A DNA stretch of 64,000 nt from JACMLC01 sp963720235. Lineage in GTDB: Bacteria; Acidobacteriota; Blastocatellia; Pyrinomonadales; Pyrinomonadaceae. Shown one piece after another: positions 32,652 to 41,280 of the stretch. The stretch covers positions 4,960,001 to 5,024,000 of the forward strand of contig OY970389.1 of the NCBI GenBank assembly GCA_963720235.1. Direction: 5' to 3'. Each line of letters starts with the position of its first letter. Positions within the stretch are counted from its first letter, which is position 1. Made by a program: the position numbers and the translations under genes. The notes below the pieces were generated by a model. It saw only the letters and a list, made by a program, of their open reading frames with translations, was not told the origin of the DNA and searched no databases.

Positions 32652-32697
32652 ATGCCCCAGATTTTTCATCACAGCACCAATACGCTTGCCAAGCTGA
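32614..32697 (+). CDS. 27-residue upstream ORF overlapping the actA start
   Basis: ATG 32614 is preceded by GGAGGAG eight bases upstream, a far better ribosome binding site than that of actA itself. The product begins MKSSVMADERHKR and ends at TGA 32695-32697, out of frame with actA and overlapping it by 46 bases. The arrangement suggests translational coupling or a decoy start sequestered in the third leader hairpin. Not recognised as a protein family. Confidence 0.35.
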   Translation: MKSSVMADERHKRCPRFFITAPIRLPS

Positions 32698-33320
32698 GCA
32701 TCTTTGGAGCCATCTTTATCCTGCTCGCGGCGATGTGGGTGCTGGCGGAAATCAATCGTTCTTCATACAACACAGGCCAATACATAGAGCGTCAGCAGCC
32801 AGTCCAGTTTAGCCACAAGCATCACACAGGCGACGATGGCATTGATTGCCGCTATTGTCACACTTCTGTCGAAACTTCAAATTCAGCAGGCATGCCTTCG
32901 ACGCAGACCTGCATGAACTGTCACTCGCAAATCTGGGCGGACAGTCCATATCTTGAACCCGTGCGCGAAAGCTACAAGACAGGCGTGCCGATTGAGTGGA
33001 CGCGCGTGCACGACTTGCCTGATTACGTCTATTTCAATCACAGCATACATGTCGCCAAAGGTGTCGGCTGCGCCAGTTGTCACGGGCAAGTGGACGAGAT
33101 GCCACTGATGTATCAGGCGTCTTCACTGCAAATGGAGTGGTGTTTGCAATGCCACCGCGAGCCGGAAAAGTTTATCAGGCCGAAGGACAAAATCTACGAT
33201 ATGAAGTGGCGTTTGCAGAACAAGTCTGAGCAGGAGTTGGCGGAAGCCGTGCGCTGGAAGCAGGACTATCGGATTCCAGATTCGCAGACGCTGACCAGTT
33301 GCTCGACCTGTCACAGATAA
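32652..33320 (+). CDS. actA: Alternative Complex III subunit ActA, pentahaem cytochrome c
   Basis: A 222-residue membrane-anchored multihaem cytochrome. One N-terminal membrane segment (LSIFGAIFILLAAMWVLA) is followed by five CxxCH haem sites: CRYCH, CMNCH, CASCH, CLQCH and CSTCH, exactly as in ActA of characterised ACIII complexes. Lone His residues supply the second axial ligands. It carries electrons from the quinol site to the soluble carrier. The start ATG 32652 has only a weak GAAAGG site and an in-frame TAA two codons upstream, so no longer form exists. First gene of the respiratory unit. Confidence 0.93.
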   Translation: MPQIFHHSTNTLAKLSIFGAIFILLAAMWVLAEINRSSYNTGQYIERQQPVQFSHKHHTGDDGIDCRYCHTSVETSNSAGMPSTQTCMNCHSQIWADSPYLEPVRESYKTGVPIEWTRVHDLPDYVYFNHSIHVAKGVGCASCHGQVDEMPLMYQASSLQMEWCLQCHREPEKFIRPKDKIYDMKWRLQNKSEQELAEAVRWKQDYRIPDSQTLTSCSTCHR

Positions 33321-33340
33321 CTTGGTTAAGGATGATTTAG

Positions 33341-36300
33341 ATGCCTAGTAAAGATAGTCATATCAACTTTGCACTGATGCGCGACCGCATTCTGGCACGT
33401 CAGGGCAAAGAATACTGGCGCAGCCTCGAAGAGTTTGCGGACACGGACGAGTTTCATGAATTCGTCGAGCGCGAATATCCGCATCACGCGGAGGAATGGA
33501 ACGACCCCGTTGAGCGTCGCACCTTCCTGAAAATCATGGGAGCTTCGCTCGCACTCGCGGGCCTGAGCGGTTGCGTCTATCAGCCGCCCGAATCCATCGT
33601 CCCGTACGTTCGCCAGTCCGAAGAGCTAGTGCCGGGCAAAGCTCTTTTCTTTGCAACAGCTTTTTCTTTAAGCGGCGTTGCGACGGGCCTCTTAGCCAAG
33701 AGCAACGAAGGCCGTCCAACCAAGATTGAAGGCAACCCGGATCATCCGACCAGTCTCGGCGCAACAGACCTCTTCGCGCAGGCTTCGCTCTTAACGCTCT
33801 ACGACCCGGAACGCTCGCAGGTCATCACCTACCGCGAACAGCAGCGTCCGTGGACAGAGTTTCTGACAGAGATACGCAAAGTCTTAGACGAGCAAAAAGG
33901 AAAGCAGGGCGCGGGGCTCAGATTTTTGACAGAGACCGTGACCTCTCCGACTCTTGGCAGCCAGTTAAAAGCCATCCTCGCAGAATATCCGCAGGCGAAG
34001 TGGTATCAATATGAGCCTGCTGGCCGCGACAATGCGCGCGCGGGCGCGATGGCTGCGTTCGGCCAGCCTGTCAATACTATTTATCGTTTCGATTTAGCCG
34101 AAAGAGTCCTCTCGCTCGATTCAGATTTCCTGACCTGCGGGCCAGGCACAGTCCGTTATGTCAGAGACTTTATCGCCAAGCGAAAAGTCGCTGAAGACAA
34201 GACGACTATGAATCGCCTGTATGCTGTCGAAAGCACGCCGACGCTGACAGGCGCGAAGGCAGACCACAAACTCTCTTTGCGTCCGAGCGAGGTCGAAGGC
34301 TTTGCGCGCGCAGTCGCTACATCTCTCGGCGCAAACACCGGCGGCTCAACCGCAACGCCTTACACACAGCATGCCTCTTGGATTGCGGCACTCGTGCGCG
34401 ACCTGCAAGCCAATCGCGGCAAGTGCGTTGTCATCCCCGGCGACGAGCAGTCGCCAGCCGTGCATGCTCTGGCCCACGCGATGAATGAATCGCTCGGCAA
34501 TGTGGGCCAGACAGTGTTTTATACAGACCCGCTTGAAATCGCTTCGAATGACGAGCAGGCAAAGAAGAGCCACGTCGAAGGCTTGCGCGAGCTTGTCGGA
34601 GAGATGGACGCGGGCCGCGTCGAGGCTCTCATCATGCTCGGCGGAAATCCTGTTTACAATGCTCCTGCGGATTTGCGATTTGATAAAGCGCGGCTCGATA
34701 AAGTGAAGCTCCGCGTGCACCTGAGCCTCTACAAAGACGAGACTTCGGAGCTTTGCCACTGGCACATTCCCGAATCGCACTATCTCGAAGCATGGAGCGA
34801 TGTGCGCGCCTTTGACGGCACGGTCTCGATTGTCCAGCCCTTGATTGAGCCGCTCTACAACAGCAAGTCCGCGCATGAATTTCTCGGAGCTTTTGCGACC
34901 GACACAAGCATGACCGGCTATGACATCGTGCGCCGCTACTGGCAAGGCCAGAGGATTGGAGCCGGGGGACAGGGGACTGGGAGCGGTCAGAGACAGAGCG
35001 CGCAGGGCCAAACATCTCAAGCCGGAGCGCAGCCTTCCGCTTCGCCTGCTGCCCAGGCTTCGTCAACTCCGGCTGCGCAAGGCACGCCAGCCGCGCAGTC
35101 TTCTCCAACGACTACTGCTGCCTCTGCGCCCGCGCAGGATTTTGAAATGGCATGGCGCAAGGCTGTGCATGATGGAGTCATTCCTAACACTGCTCTACAG
35201 CCGCGCGCAGGGTTGTCAATCGGAAATGATTGGGCCGGACAGAACGGGACTCAAGCAACTCCTGCGGGCGGATATGAAATAGTCTTTCGCACAGACCCTA
35301 CGATTTACGACGGACGCTTTTCCAACAACGGCTGGTTGCAGGAATTGCCCAAGCCTTTAACCAAACTGACTTGGGACAACGCTGCCTTGATAAGCCCGAA
35401 CACTGCGCGCAATCTTGGCATCGCACAGGACATAGGCACGCACGGCGGCAACATCTGGGTGGACACTGTGACGCTCAAGCTCGGCGGGCATCAGACATCA
35501 AAACCCGTTCCCATCTGGATTATGCCGGGCCAGCCAGACAATGTTGTGACTGTCCATCTCGGTTACGGGCGCACGCGCGCAGGGCGCATCGGCAACGGCG
35601 CGGGCTTTAGCGCATATGAGATTCGCACGTCCAACGCTCTCTGGATGGGAAGCGGTCTCGAAATCAGCAAGGGCGCAGACAGGTATGAACTGGCCGCAAC
35701 TCAACTCCACTTCAACATGCAGGGCCGCGACATCGTGCGCGAGAAGACTCTCGTTGATTATTTGAAAGAATCAACCGAGGAGCATAAAGAGGAGATAAAG
35801 AAGCACGAAGAGGAACTGGACAATCTCTCTATGTACCCGGAATACGAGTACAAGGGATATGCGTGGGGGATGGCGATAGATGTTAGCTCCTGCGTCGGAT
35901 GCAGCGCGTGCGTCGTTGCTTGTCAATCTGAAAACAATATCCCTGTTGTTGGTAAAGTTCAGGTCGGACGCAGCCGAGAGATGCACTGGCTGAGGGTTGA
36001 CAGCTATTTCAAAGGCCGCGACGAGAACAATCCTGAAGGCATGTACTTCATGCCTGTTCCTTGTATGCACTGCGAGAACGCGCCGTGCGAGCCTGTCTGC
36101 CCTGTGCATGCGACTGTGCATAGCGCGGAAGGCTTGAATGACATGGTCTATAACCGTTGCGTCGGGACGCGCTACTGCTCTAACAACTGCCCGTACAAAG
36201 TTCGCCATTTTAACTTCCTGCTCTATCAGGACTTCAACACGCCGACATACAAGCTGATGCGTAACCCGGAAGTCTCTGTGCGCTCGCGCGGCGTGATGGA

Positions 36301-36577
36301 GAAATGCACCTACTGCGTGCAGCGCATACAGAACGCGAAGATAGAGGCGGAGAAGGATGGCAGGCATGTGCGCGACGGCGAGATTGTCACAGCATGTCAG
36401 GCTGTCTGTCCGGCAGAGGCAATCGTCTTCGGCAACATCAATGACCCGAACAGCCGCGTCTCAAAGCTCAAAGCGCAGCAACGCAACTATGCTTTGCTCG
36501 CGGAATTGAACACGCAGCCGCGCACGACTTACCTTGCGTCTTTGCGTAATCCGAACGAAGAGATTGAGAAGGCATAA
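33341..36577 (+). CDS. actB: Alternative Complex III subunit ActB (molybdopterin-oxidoreductase-like plus Fe-S domains)
   Basis: A 1078-residue fusion of a molybdopterin-enzyme-like half (B1, which binds no cofactor in known complexes) and an iron-sulfur half (B2). A twin-arginine-like stretch, RRTFLKIMGASLALAGLSGC (about 58-79), indicates Tat export and possibly a lipidated Cys. A Gln/Ser/Ala/Pro-rich insert lies at about 540-600. B2 starts near 845: CVGCSACVVAC (851), CMHCENAPCEPVCP, CVGTRYCSNNCP and CTYC...CQAVCP, enough for four clusters ([4Fe-4S] and [3Fe-4S]). Twenty bases separate it from actA. Confidence 0.93.
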   Translation: MPSKDSHINFALMRDRILARQGKEYWRSLEEFADTDEFHEFVEREYPHHAEEWNDPVERRTFLKIMGASLALAGLSGCVYQPPESIVPYVRQSEELVPGKALFFATAFSLSGVATGLLAKSNEGRPTKIEGNPDHPTSLGATDLFAQASLLTLYDPERSQVITYREQQRPWTEFLTEIRKVLDEQKGKQGAGLRFLTETVTSPTLGSQLKAILAEYPQAKWYQYEPAGRDNARAGAMAAFGQPVNTIYRFDLAERVLSLDSDFLTCGPGTVRYVRDFIAKRKVAEDKTTMNRLYAVESTPTLTGAKADHKLSLRPSEVEGFARAVATSLGANTGGSTATPYTQHASWIAALVRDLQANRGKCVVIPGDEQSPAVHALAHAMNESLGNVGQTVFYTDPLEIASNDEQAKKSHVEGLRELVGEMDAGRVEALIMLGGNPVYNAPADLRFDKARLDKVKLRVHLSLYKDETSELCHWHIPESHYLEAWSDVRAFDGTVSIVQPLIEPLYNSKSAHEFLGAFATDTSMTGYDIVRRYWQGQRIGAGGQGTGSGQRQSAQGQTSQAGAQPSASPAAQASSTPAAQGTPAAQSSPTTTAASAPAQDFEMAWRKAVHDGVIPNTALQPRAGLSIGNDWAGQNGTQATPAGGYEIVFRTDPTIYDGRFSNNGWLQELPKPLTKLTWDNAALISPNTARNLGIAQDIGTHGGNIWVDTVTLKLGGHQTSKPVPIWIMPGQPDNVVTVHLGYGRTRAGRIGNGAGFSAYEIRTSNALWMGSGLEISKGADRYELAATQLHFNMQGRDIVREKTLVDYLKESTEEHKEEIKKHEEELDNLSMYPEYEYKGYAWGMAIDVSSCVGCSACVVACQSENNIPVVGKVQVGRSREMHWLRVDSYFKGRDENNPEGMYFMPVPCMHCENAPCEPVCPVHATVHSAEGLNDMVYNRCVGTRYCSNNCPYKVRHFNFLLYQDFNTPTYKLMRNPEVSVRSRGVMEKCTYCVQRIQNAKIEAEKDGRHVRDGEIVTACQAVCPAEAIVFGNINDPNSRVSKLKAQQRNYALLAELNTQPRTTYLASLRNPNEEIEKA

Positions 36578-36586
36578 AGGAAGATC

Positions 36587-37981
36587 ATGAAGGAAGTGGA
36601 CGAGCCACATGATGACGTTGGGATGCACCTGACTTCTCCGGTGATTGAGCCGGGGCATACCTTCGCCTCCGTCACGGACAAGATTAGCTCGCTGGCCCTC
36701 AAACGCCGGACGCCCATCGGCTGGTTTATAGGATTTGCCATCTCGTTTGCGCTGGCCCAAGTCCTGCTGCTGACCATCGCCTATCTTGTGACGACGGGCA
36801 TAGGCATCTGGGGCAACAATGTTCCCGTCGGCTGGGCTTTCGACATTATCAACTTCGTCTGGTGGATTGGCATCGGTCACGCGGGAACTTTGATTTCCGC
36901 AATTCTACTTCTTCTTCGTCAGGAATGGCGCACTTCCATTAACCGTTTCGCAGAAGCAATGACGCTGTTTGCGGTCGCCTGCGCTGGACTCTTCCCATTG
37001 CTGCACACGGGCCGCCCGTGGCTCGCTTACTGGCTCTTTCCATATCCGAACACGATGGGCATGTGGCCGCAGTTTCGCAGCCCTTTGATGTGGGACGTGT
37101 TCGCGGTTTCGACTTACGCGACTGTCTCCGCTTTGTTCTGGTATGTCGGACTCGTGCCGGATTTGGCGACGTTGAGAGACAGAGCGAAGAGCCGCGTGTT
37201 TCAGATTGTGTATGGCATGGCCGCGCTTGGTTGGCGCGGGAGCGCGCGACACTGGCATCGCTATGAAGTGGCTTACCTGCTTCTGGCAGGACTCTCGACG
37301 CCGCTCGTTTTGTCCGTGCATACGATTGTCAGTTTCGACTTCGCAGTCTCGCAAGTTCCCGGCTGGCACGCGACGATTTTTCCGCCTTACTTTGTGGCGG
37401 GCGCAATCTATGCTGGCTTCGCTATGGTCTTGACCCTGACGATTCCGCTCAGGAAATTTTACGGCCTCGAAGATTTCATCACGATGCGTCACATACGCAA
37501 TATGTCGAAGGTGATGCTGGCGACGGGCCTGATAGTTTTCTACGGCTACATCATGGAAGCCTTCTTCGGCTGGTACAGCGCGAACGAGTACGAGTGGTAC
37601 ATGATTAAGAATCGCATGACGGGGCCGTATGCTTTGTACTACTGGCTGCTGATTTTCTGTAACGGCGTCGTCCCGCAGCTTCTATGGATGAAGCGCGTGC
37701 GGCATAACCTCGCGCTGGTCTTTATCATCTCTATCATCGTTAGCGTCGGTATGTGGCTCGAAAGATTTGTCATTATCGTGACGAGCCTGCACAGAGATTT
37801 TCTCGTTTCGTCGTGGGGCATGTACTCACCGACCATCTGGGATTGGTCTATGTTTTTGGGAACCATCGGATTGTTCTTCTCGCTGTTGTTCCTGTTCATA
37901 CGCTTCCTGCCAATCATCTCCATCTTCGAGATGCGGACGATTCTGCCGGAAGCCGAAGTCGAGGAGGAAGCAGCGACATAA
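36587..37981 (+). CDS. actC: Alternative Complex III subunit ActC (NrfD/PsrC-like quinol-binding protein)
   Basis: A 464-residue integral membrane protein of the NrfD family with about ten transmembrane helices, beginning GWFIGFAISFALAQVLLLTIAYL. It forms the quinol oxidation site of ACIII and may take part in proton movement. Recognisable blocks are WWIGIGHAGTLISAILLL, GRPWLAYWLFPYPNTM and QVPGWHATIFPPYFVAGAI. The gene starts nine bases after actB (ATG with AGGAAGATC upstream). The next gene, actD, is separated by an inverted word hairpin. Confidence 0.93.
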   Translation: MKEVDEPHDDVGMHLTSPVIEPGHTFASVTDKISSLALKRRTPIGWFIGFAISFALAQVLLLTIAYLVTTGIGIWGNNVPVGWAFDIINFVWWIGIGHAGTLISAILLLLRQEWRTSINRFAEAMTLFAVACAGLFPLLHTGRPWLAYWLFPYPNTMGMWPQFRSPLMWDVFAVSTYATVSALFWYVGLVPDLATLRDRAKSRVFQIVYGMAALGWRGSARHWHRYEVAYLLLAGLSTPLVLSVHTIVSFDFAVSQVPGWHATIFPPYFVAGAIYAGFAMVLTLTIPLRKFYGLEDFITMRHIRNMSKVMLATGLIVFYGYIMEAFFGWYSANEYEWYMIKNRMTGPYALYYWLLIFCNGVVPQLLWMKRVRHNLALVFIISIIVSVGMWLERFVIIVTSLHRDFLVSSWGMYSPTIWDWSMFLGTIGLFFSLLFLFIRFLPIISIFEMRTILPEAEVEEEAAT

Positions 37982-37982
37982 T

Positions 37983-38066
37983 TAAGTCTCAAGTCTGGAG
38001 TCAAGAGTCAAGAGTCAAATACGACTTGAGACTCCAGACTCCAGACTCCAGACTCTGGACTTTTTA
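37983..38066. repeat. Inverted word hairpin inside the operon (AGTCTGGAGTCAAGAGTC type)
   Basis: AAGTCTCAAGTCTGGAGTCA... faces ...ACTCCAGACTCTGGACTT and is followed by TTTTT, four bases before the actD start. It has the form of a terminator but lies between two genes of one complex, and leaves actD without a visible Shine-Dalgarno site. Confidence 0.8.
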
Positions 38067-38069
38067 GTC

Positions 38070-38609
38070 ATGAGAACTGAGCACCCAATTTACGGCTTGA
38101 TGGCTGAATTCGATAACCCGACAGACCTTGTCGCGGCGGCGCGTCGCACATACGAGGAAGGGTACAGGCGCATCAACGGCTACTCGCCGTTTCCGATTGA
38201 GGAGTTGTCAGAGGCCATCGGCTTTCATCACACGCGGCTGCCGCTGCTGGTGCTCATCGGAGGAATTGTCGGCGGGCTCGCGGGATACCTGATGCAGTTT
38301 TATCTTTCTGCGATTGAGTATCCATTGAATGTTGGCGGACGCCCCTATCACAGTTGGCCGTCGTTTATTCCGATTACATTTGAGACGACTATCTTAGGCG
38401 CGGCCTTGACGACAGTGTTTGGGATGCTGGCCTTAAACGGATTGCCGCAGCCGTATCATCCGGTCTTTAACGCGCCGCGATTCGCGCTCGCCACGCGCGA
38501 CCGTTTCTTTCTGGCGATAGAGGCGCGCGACCCGCTCTTTGATTACGAGAAGACAAAGCAGTTCATGCAGACCTTAGAGCCGCGAGAGGTGTTTGATGTC
38601 GAAGCTTAG
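38070..38609 (+). CDS. actD: Alternative Complex III subunit ActD (DUF3341)
   Basis: A 179-residue membrane protein with two transmembrane helices (PLLVLIGGIVGGLAGYLMQF and TTILGAALTTVFGMLAL). The start YGLMAEFDNPTDLVAAARRTYEEGYRRINGYSPFPIEEL is the DUF3341 signature of ActD, and FFLAIEARDPLFDYEKTKQF follows near the C terminus. It is a structural subunit packing against ActC/ActF. Its last 14 bases overlap actE, so the two are translationally coupled. Confidence 0.93.
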   Translation: MRTEHPIYGLMAEFDNPTDLVAAARRTYEEGYRRINGYSPFPIEELSEAIGFHHTRLPLLVLIGGIVGGLAGYLMQFYLSAIEYPLNVGGRPYHSWPSFIPITFETTILGAALTTVFGMLALNGLPQPYHPVFNAPRFALATRDRFFLAIEARDPLFDYEKTKQFMQTLEPREVFDVEA

Positions 38610-39360
38610 AAAGCAGTGTGCAGTGTGCAGTGTGCAGTTGGCAGTGCGTGGCAATGCGCGCAGAGTTTTTTACTGCCTGCTGCTCACTGCCTGCTGCCTG
38701 CTGTTCTTTGCCGGTTGCCGCATGGACATGCAGGATCAGCCGAGGCTCGAAGCCTATGAGAAAGGCGCGATCCGCAAGCCCGTCGAAGGCACTGTCGCGC
38801 GCGGGCAGTTGAGAGAAGACAGGCAACTTTACACTGGCAAGAAAGATGCAGGAGCAACTGGCGCAACGACAGGCGCGGCACAGAGTCAGACGGCGCAACA
38901 GCAGGGCGCGGGCAATGCTAATCAACCCGCTCTCGCTACTTATCCCGATGCGGTTGATACTTTTCCTTTTCCTGTGACGGAACAGATAGTCAAGCGCGGG
39001 CAGGAGCGTTACGAGATTTTCTGCGCGATGTGTCATGGGCCGACGGGCTATGGCGACGGCATGATTGTGCGGCGCGGTTTTCGCCGTCCGCCGTCATACC
39101 ATACAGACCAACTGAGGCAAGCTCCTGTGGGCCACTTCTATGATGTGATAACGAATGGCTGGGGCTCTATGCCGTCTTACGCGGCGATGATTCCGGTGGC
39201 GGACAGGTGGGCCATTGTCGCTTACATACGCGCTCTGCAACTGAGCCAGAACCCGCAAGGCACAACTTCAAGTTCGCCTGCCGCCGCGCCGAGCCCGCAG
39301 AATGAACCGGCTATTAATTATAGAATTCAGAGACCGGCTGAAACCGGAGGGCAAAGATAA
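38596..39360 (+). CDS. actE: Alternative Complex III subunit ActE, monohaem cytochrome c lipoprotein
   Basis: About 254 residues from ATG 38596 (MSKLRKQ). The signal region ends in a lipobox, LFFAGC, so the protein is anchored by lipid. One haem site, CAMCHGPTGYGDG, lies near residue 145, and the distal Met is likely in GSMPSYAAMIP. A Gln/Ala/Gly-rich tether (about 75-105) separates anchor and haem domain. Odd: the signal-peptide coding DNA consists of CAGTGTGCAGTG and CTGCCTGCTG words that are partly complementary, i.e. an intergenic-type word hairpin used as coding sequence. Confidence 0.9.
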   Translation: MSKLRKQCAVCSVQLAVRGNARRVFYCLLLTACCLLFFAGCRMDMQDQPRLEAYEKGAIRKPVEGTVARGQLREDRQLYTGKKDAGATGATTGAAQSQTAQQQGAGNANQPALATYPDAVDTFPFPVTEQIVKRGQERYEIFCAMCHGPTGYGDGMIVRRGFRRPPSYHTDQLRQAPVGHFYDVITNGWGSMPSYAAMIPVADRWAIVAYIRALQLSQNPQGTTSSSPAAAPSPQNEPAINYRIQRPAETGGQR

Positions 39361-39362
39361 GG

Positions 39363-40562
39363 ATGGATTCCGCTTACACAGCTCCGCCGGAAGTCAGTCG
39401 CTATCAGCAGTTCGCGCTCATTGTCGGCGTCGTCGGCCTGTTGGCTTTTCTTATCGGAGCGTTCTTAAATGTCGAGCAGTTTTTCCGCTCCTATCTGGTC
39501 GGCTTTATCTTCTGGGCTGGAATCGGGCTCGGCTGTCTTGGGCTCTTGATGCTGCAATACCTGACGGGCGGCGCGTGGGGCGTTGTCATACGCCGCGTGC
39601 TCGAAGCAGGGACGCGCACATTGCCTTTGATAATTGTGCTCTTTATCCCGCTCGCAATTTTGGGATTGGGCCACATCTATCACTGGGTTCATCCTGAAAC
39701 GATTACCGACGCGCACGCGCGCAAGATTGTCGAGCACAAGACGCCGTATCTCAACACAGGATTTTTCTGGATACGCGCGGCGGCTTACTTTGCCATCTGG
39801 GCTGTGCTGACTTACTTTTTAAATAAATGGTCTGCGGATAATGACCGGACGGCTGATGGAAAGTTTTTGACGCGGCTGACAAAGATAAGCGGGCCGGGCA
39901 TCGTGCTTTTTGTCTTTGCAGTCTCGTTCGCTTCGTTTGACTGGGTAATGTCGCTCGACCCGGAATGGTTCTCGACCATCTTCGGACTTCTGTTTGTCGT
40001 CAACTGGACTTTGAGCGCGTTCTCTCTGGTGATAGCAGTGATGGTCTTGCTGGCTAATCGCAAGCCATTCGCGGGTGTGGTCGCGCCCGCGCACTTTCAT
40101 GATTTGGGCAAACTGCTGCTGGCCTTCATCATGCTCTGGGCCTATTTCTCTTTCTCGCAGTATTTGATTATCTGGTCAGGCAATATTCCAGAAGAGACGA
40201 AGTGGTATCTGCACCGATTGCGCGGCGGTTGGGGTTATGTGGGGCTTGTGCTGGTCTTGCTGCACTTCGCGCTGCCGTTCGTGCTCTTGCTCTCGCGCGA
40301 TTTGAAGCGCAATGCGCGGACGCTCGCTATAGTTGCAACGCTGGTTTTCGTGATGCGGTTTATAGACATCGTGTGGCTGATTGTGCCGGAGTTTCATCGC
40401 GGGCAGTTGCGCTTTAGCTGGATGGACTTTGCCGCGCCCATAGGCATCGGCGGCATCTGGCTCTGGTACTTCGCATGGGAACTAAAGAAGCGCGCCCTGC
40501 TCCCTTTTAACGACCCGCAGTTGCATGACGCGATTGAGCGCGGGCAGCACGAAGGCCATTGA
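39363..40562 (+). CDS. actF: Alternative Complex III subunit ActF (NrfD-like)
   Basis: A 399-residue integral membrane protein with about ten helices, a distant paralogue of ActC. It begins FALIVGVVGLLAFLIGAFLNVEQFFRSYLVGFIFWAGIGLGCLGLLMLQYLTG (two helices), then HWVHPE, and contains FDWVMSLDPEWFSTIFG, a block typical of ActF. Its start follows the actE stop by two bases, with AAAGATAAGG upstream. It completes the six-subunit set A-F in canonical order. Confidence 0.93.
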   Translation: MDSAYTAPPEVSRYQQFALIVGVVGLLAFLIGAFLNVEQFFRSYLVGFIFWAGIGLGCLGLLMLQYLTGGAWGVVIRRVLEAGTRTLPLIIVLFIPLAILGLGHIYHWVHPETITDAHARKIVEHKTPYLNTGFFWIRAAAYFAIWAVLTYFLNKWSADNDRTADGKFLTRLTKISGPGIVLFVFAVSFASFDWVMSLDPEWFSTIFGLLFVVNWTLSAFSLVIAVMVLLANRKPFAGVVAPAHFHDLGKLLLAFIMLWAYFSFSQYLIIWSGNIPEETKWYLHRLRGGWGYVGLVLVLLHFALPFVLLLSRDLKRNARTLAIVATLVFVMRFIDIVWLIVPEFHRGQLRFSWMDFAAPIGIGGIWLWYFAWELKKRALLPFNDPQLHDAIERGQHEGH

Positions 40563-40700
40563 AAGGCAAGGCGGAAGGCGGAAGGACGAAGGATGAAAGG
40601 AGTGTTGTTAAGGATGAAGTAAAGCTCTTAAGGATGTGCGGCTCAAGGTTGAACAGCATGCTTTTCATCCTTCCGCCTTCCGCATTCATCCTTGCACTTC
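40563..40700. repeat. Inverted word hairpin (GGCGGAAGGCGGAAGGATGA type) inside the operon
   Basis: AAGGCAAGGCGGAAGGCGGA... at 40565-40600 faces CATCCTTCCGCCTTCCGCAT... at 40665-40697. Related words are at 2925-2950 and 26165-26297. Confidence 0.8.
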
Positions 40701-40704
40701 AGTT

Positions 40705-41280
40705 ATGAGAAAAAAACGCGATGACATACACGAGACGCCGGATGTCACGTACATACACAACCCGGAAGTCTCGCACGAGGCGTCGGATGTCAACGTCAAG
40801 GCCATCATCCAGTTCACAGCCGGGCTGCTGTTGGCGATGGTGCTCACCGTCGTTTTGATGAAGCTCATGTACAACGTCTTCGAAAAGCGCGAGCAGAAGC
40901 AGGAATTGAAAACTCCGGCAGGCCCGATGGCTTTGTCGAATGAAGAGCGGCTGCCGCCCGAAGACAAGGCGCGCCTTCAGTCCGCACCCGGCTTTGGCGT
41001 AACTCTCAAAGATGGCAAGCGCGTTAATCTCGAATTACAGGCTCCGCAGGCGGAGTACAGAGTTCTCAAGAAGGAATGGGACAAGGAATTGAGGGAAGGC
41101 ATCATGGATACGAAGACCGGCGCGGTCACGGCCCTGCCGATAGAGCAGGCCATGAAGCAGGTCGTCCAACAGGGATTGCCCGCAAGACAGGCCGCCGACG
41201 GACAGAAGACCTACGAGCAGACGATGCAGATGCCTTCGTATCAAAGCTCTGGGCGGATGATGGAAATGAGAAAGCAATGA
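40705..41280 (+). CDS. Single-span membrane protein between actF and sco1
   Basis: A 191-residue protein starting at ATG 40705 (MRKKRDDIHETPD); the open frame from 40636 lies in a word hairpin. One transmembrane helix (IIQFTAGLLLAMVLTVVLMKLMY, about 33-55) is followed by a charged periplasmic domain with LSNEERLPPEDKARLQSAPGFGV and YRVLKKEWDKEL. The order and the LQSAPGFGV-like segment suggest an assembly or accessory protein for the quinol oxidoreductase or oxidase. Not assignable further. Its stop overlaps the sco1 start (ATGA). Confidence 0.75.
   Translation: MRKKRDDIHETPDVTYIHNPEVSHEASDVNVKAIIQFTAGLLLAMVLTVVLMKLMYNVFEKREQKQELKTPAGPMALSNEERLPPEDKARLQSAPGFGVTLKDGKRVNLELQAPQAEYRVLKKEWDKELREGIMDTKTGAVTALPIEQAMKQVVQQGLPARQAADGQKTYEQTMQMPSYQSSGRMMEMRKQ

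Noticed and set aside
34346..35020. 224-residue minus-strand ORF inside actB
   Set aside because: Antisense shadow of a well-defined gene.
40636..40704. N-terminal extension of the actF-sco1 intermediate gene
   Set aside because: These codons are one arm of a word hairpin; the ATG at 40705 gives a normal membrane protein start.
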